This document shows, piece after piece, positions 5,309-5,825 of a stretch of 5,825 bases of DNA. The translations under genes and the position numbers were made by a program. Below the pieces are notes generated by a model. It saw only the letters and a list, made by a program, of their open reading frames with translations. It searched no databases and was not told the origin of the DNA. The stretch's first letter is position 1; each line of letters opens with the position of its first letter. Source of the DNA: Actinomadura_C sp036008685 (GTDB lineage: Bacteria > Actinomycetota > Actinomycetes > Streptosporangiales > Streptosporangiaceae); assembly GCA_036008685.1 (NCBI GenBank), contig DASYNF010000021.1, positions 1 through 5,825 of the forward strand, in the 5' to 3' direction.

Positions 5309-5602
5309 CTATTCCTGCCGCCCTAGAGCACCCAAAACGCCAGCGAGGTTGTTGCGGCTGGCCAGGGTGTCGGGGTGGTCGGCGCCGTGTTGAGTTTGGT
5401 AATTGGTGAGGGCTTGGCGGATTGCGGTTTCGGCCAGCCGGTAGCGGCCTTCGTGTCGTGCTGCGTCGAGGAAACGATCCGTGGTCGGGTTCTCCACATC
5501 TGTTCCGCTCGCCAGTGCGTCGTGGACCCTTTTCACGTACGCGACCAGTTCCTCACGGGAGCTGACAGCGTCGGCCTGGTCCGGTGTCGGCAGACGTTCC
5601 AT
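5309..5602 (-). CDS. Hypothetical protein: DUF7660-like segment joined to a truncated TPR
   Basis: This encodes 97 residues from the ATG at 5602. Residues 14-47 (SSREELVAYVKRVHDALASG..VENPTTDRFLDAA) resemble the small actinobacterial domain called DUF7660 from memory, which normally continues past FLDAL. Here it switches after LDAA to RHEGRYRLAETAIRQALTNYQTQHGADHPDTLASRNNLAGVLGALGR (49-95), typical of the tetratricopeptide repeats at the C-terminus of actinobacterial NB-ARC/TPR proteins. The repeat array stops at a TAG after barely one and a half units, where family members continue with EEAE and many more. The ATG has no Shine-Dalgarno, but CATAAT ends 7 nt before it, which would give a leaderless mRNA. 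The frame is also open upstream into a kinase-like fragment. It may be expressed or be a fused remnant; no function is assigned. Confidence 0.45.
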   Translation of the reverse strand: MERLPTPDQADAVSSREELVAYVKRVHDALASGTDVENPTTDRFLDAARHEGRYRLAETAIRQALTNYQTQHGADHPDTLASRNNLAGVLGALGRQE

Positions 5603-5614
5603 GGAGAGATTATG
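5602..5614 (-). promoter_or_regulatory. Possible leaderless promoter of the TPR-containing frame
   Basis: On the minus strand CATAAT (5614-5609) is followed after 6 nt by the ATG at 5602, placing the expected +1 on its A. No convincing -35 is visible. Confidence 0.35.
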
Positions 5615-5825
5615 GACCCGAGTGGATTCGTTCACATGGTGTCCTGCCAGTGGTCGGCGTGCGCTTGTGGCTGTGGGGGGAACGACGTGCGGGTTGACGG
5701 CCACCTCGCGCTGCTGCGTCCATGCTTCCGCATGATCCTGCCGCATCCCCTTGACGAAGACGCGGCCGCTCGCGGTGTCCAAGGTGACGGCGATCTGGCT
5801 CCTGAACCCAGAGCCCGCGCTCGGC
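5603..5825 (-). pseudogene. Kinase-like (phosphotransferase-type) gene fragment, running off the window edge
   Basis: From the right edge the minus-strand frame reads GSGFRSQIAVTLDTASGRVF, then VKGMRQDHAEAWTQQREVAVNPHVVP (to about 5677). From memory this resembles the ATP-binding N-lobe part of actinobacterial aminoglycoside-phosphotransferase-like proteins, with the Lys of VFVKG at the expected place and the Glu of QQREVAVNP as its likely partner. In such proteins VNPHV is followed by the hinge (P-LLW-V) and the catalytic lobe. Here it gives way to PTATSARRPLAGHHVNESTR, which has no kinase features, and runs in frame into the DUF7660-like segment. The catalytic lobe is therefore missing within this window. 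The 5' end lies outside. A genuine fusion protein cannot be excluded. Confidence 0.5.

Overview
The window looks like chromosomal DNA of a high-GC filamentous actinobacterium. The GC-rich third positions, GTG starts, hairpins without T-tracts and protein families all point this way. The Streptosporangiales are a reasonable but unproven guess. It holds four confidently recognised genes, one of them cut by the left edge, separated by short regions rich in inverted repeats. The right end is a stretch of decayed gene fragments. I see no tRNA, rRNA, CRISPR array or intact mobile element.

Layout from left to right. (1) 1-1029, plus strand: the C-terminal ~60% of a class II (vanillyl-alcohol-oxidase fold) cholesterol oxidase, ending in a 12-bp terminator hairpin. 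(2) 1076-2301: two copies of an imperfect ~61-66 bp direct repeat with a conserved small hairpin bracket a minus-strand GNAT acetyltransferase (1331-2086). (3) 2333-3001, minus strand: a protein with the N-terminal domain of the chromate-resistance regulator ChrB, whose first six codons form a perfect 8-2-8 palindrome. (4) 3002-3219: a divergent control region with inverted repeats and a helically phased CCTCAC array facing the next operon. (5) 3220-4797, plus strand: a two-gene operon, undecaprenyl-diphosphatase (uppP) followed by a DedA-family membrane protein. (6) 4798-5308: terminator-like hairpins and a small, probably 5'-damaged membrane protein gene on the minus strand. (7) 5309-5825, minus strand: a reading frame that joins a kinase-like fragment, a DUF7660-like segment and a truncated tetratricopeptide segment.

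How the genes work together. The clearest functional unit is uppP-dedA. UppP dephosphorylates undecaprenyl diphosphate on the outer face of the membrane, and some DedA proteins return undecaprenyl phosphate to the inner face, so the operon could encode two consecutive steps of lipid-carrier recycling. The divergent ChrB-like gene shares its upstream region, so it is the nearest candidate regulator, but nothing in the sequence proves this. The cholesterol oxidase and acetyltransferase appear unrelated to that unit. I find no convincing new multi-gene system. The most notable items are the structured repeat pair, the start-codon palindrome, the phased array and the fused gene remnants.
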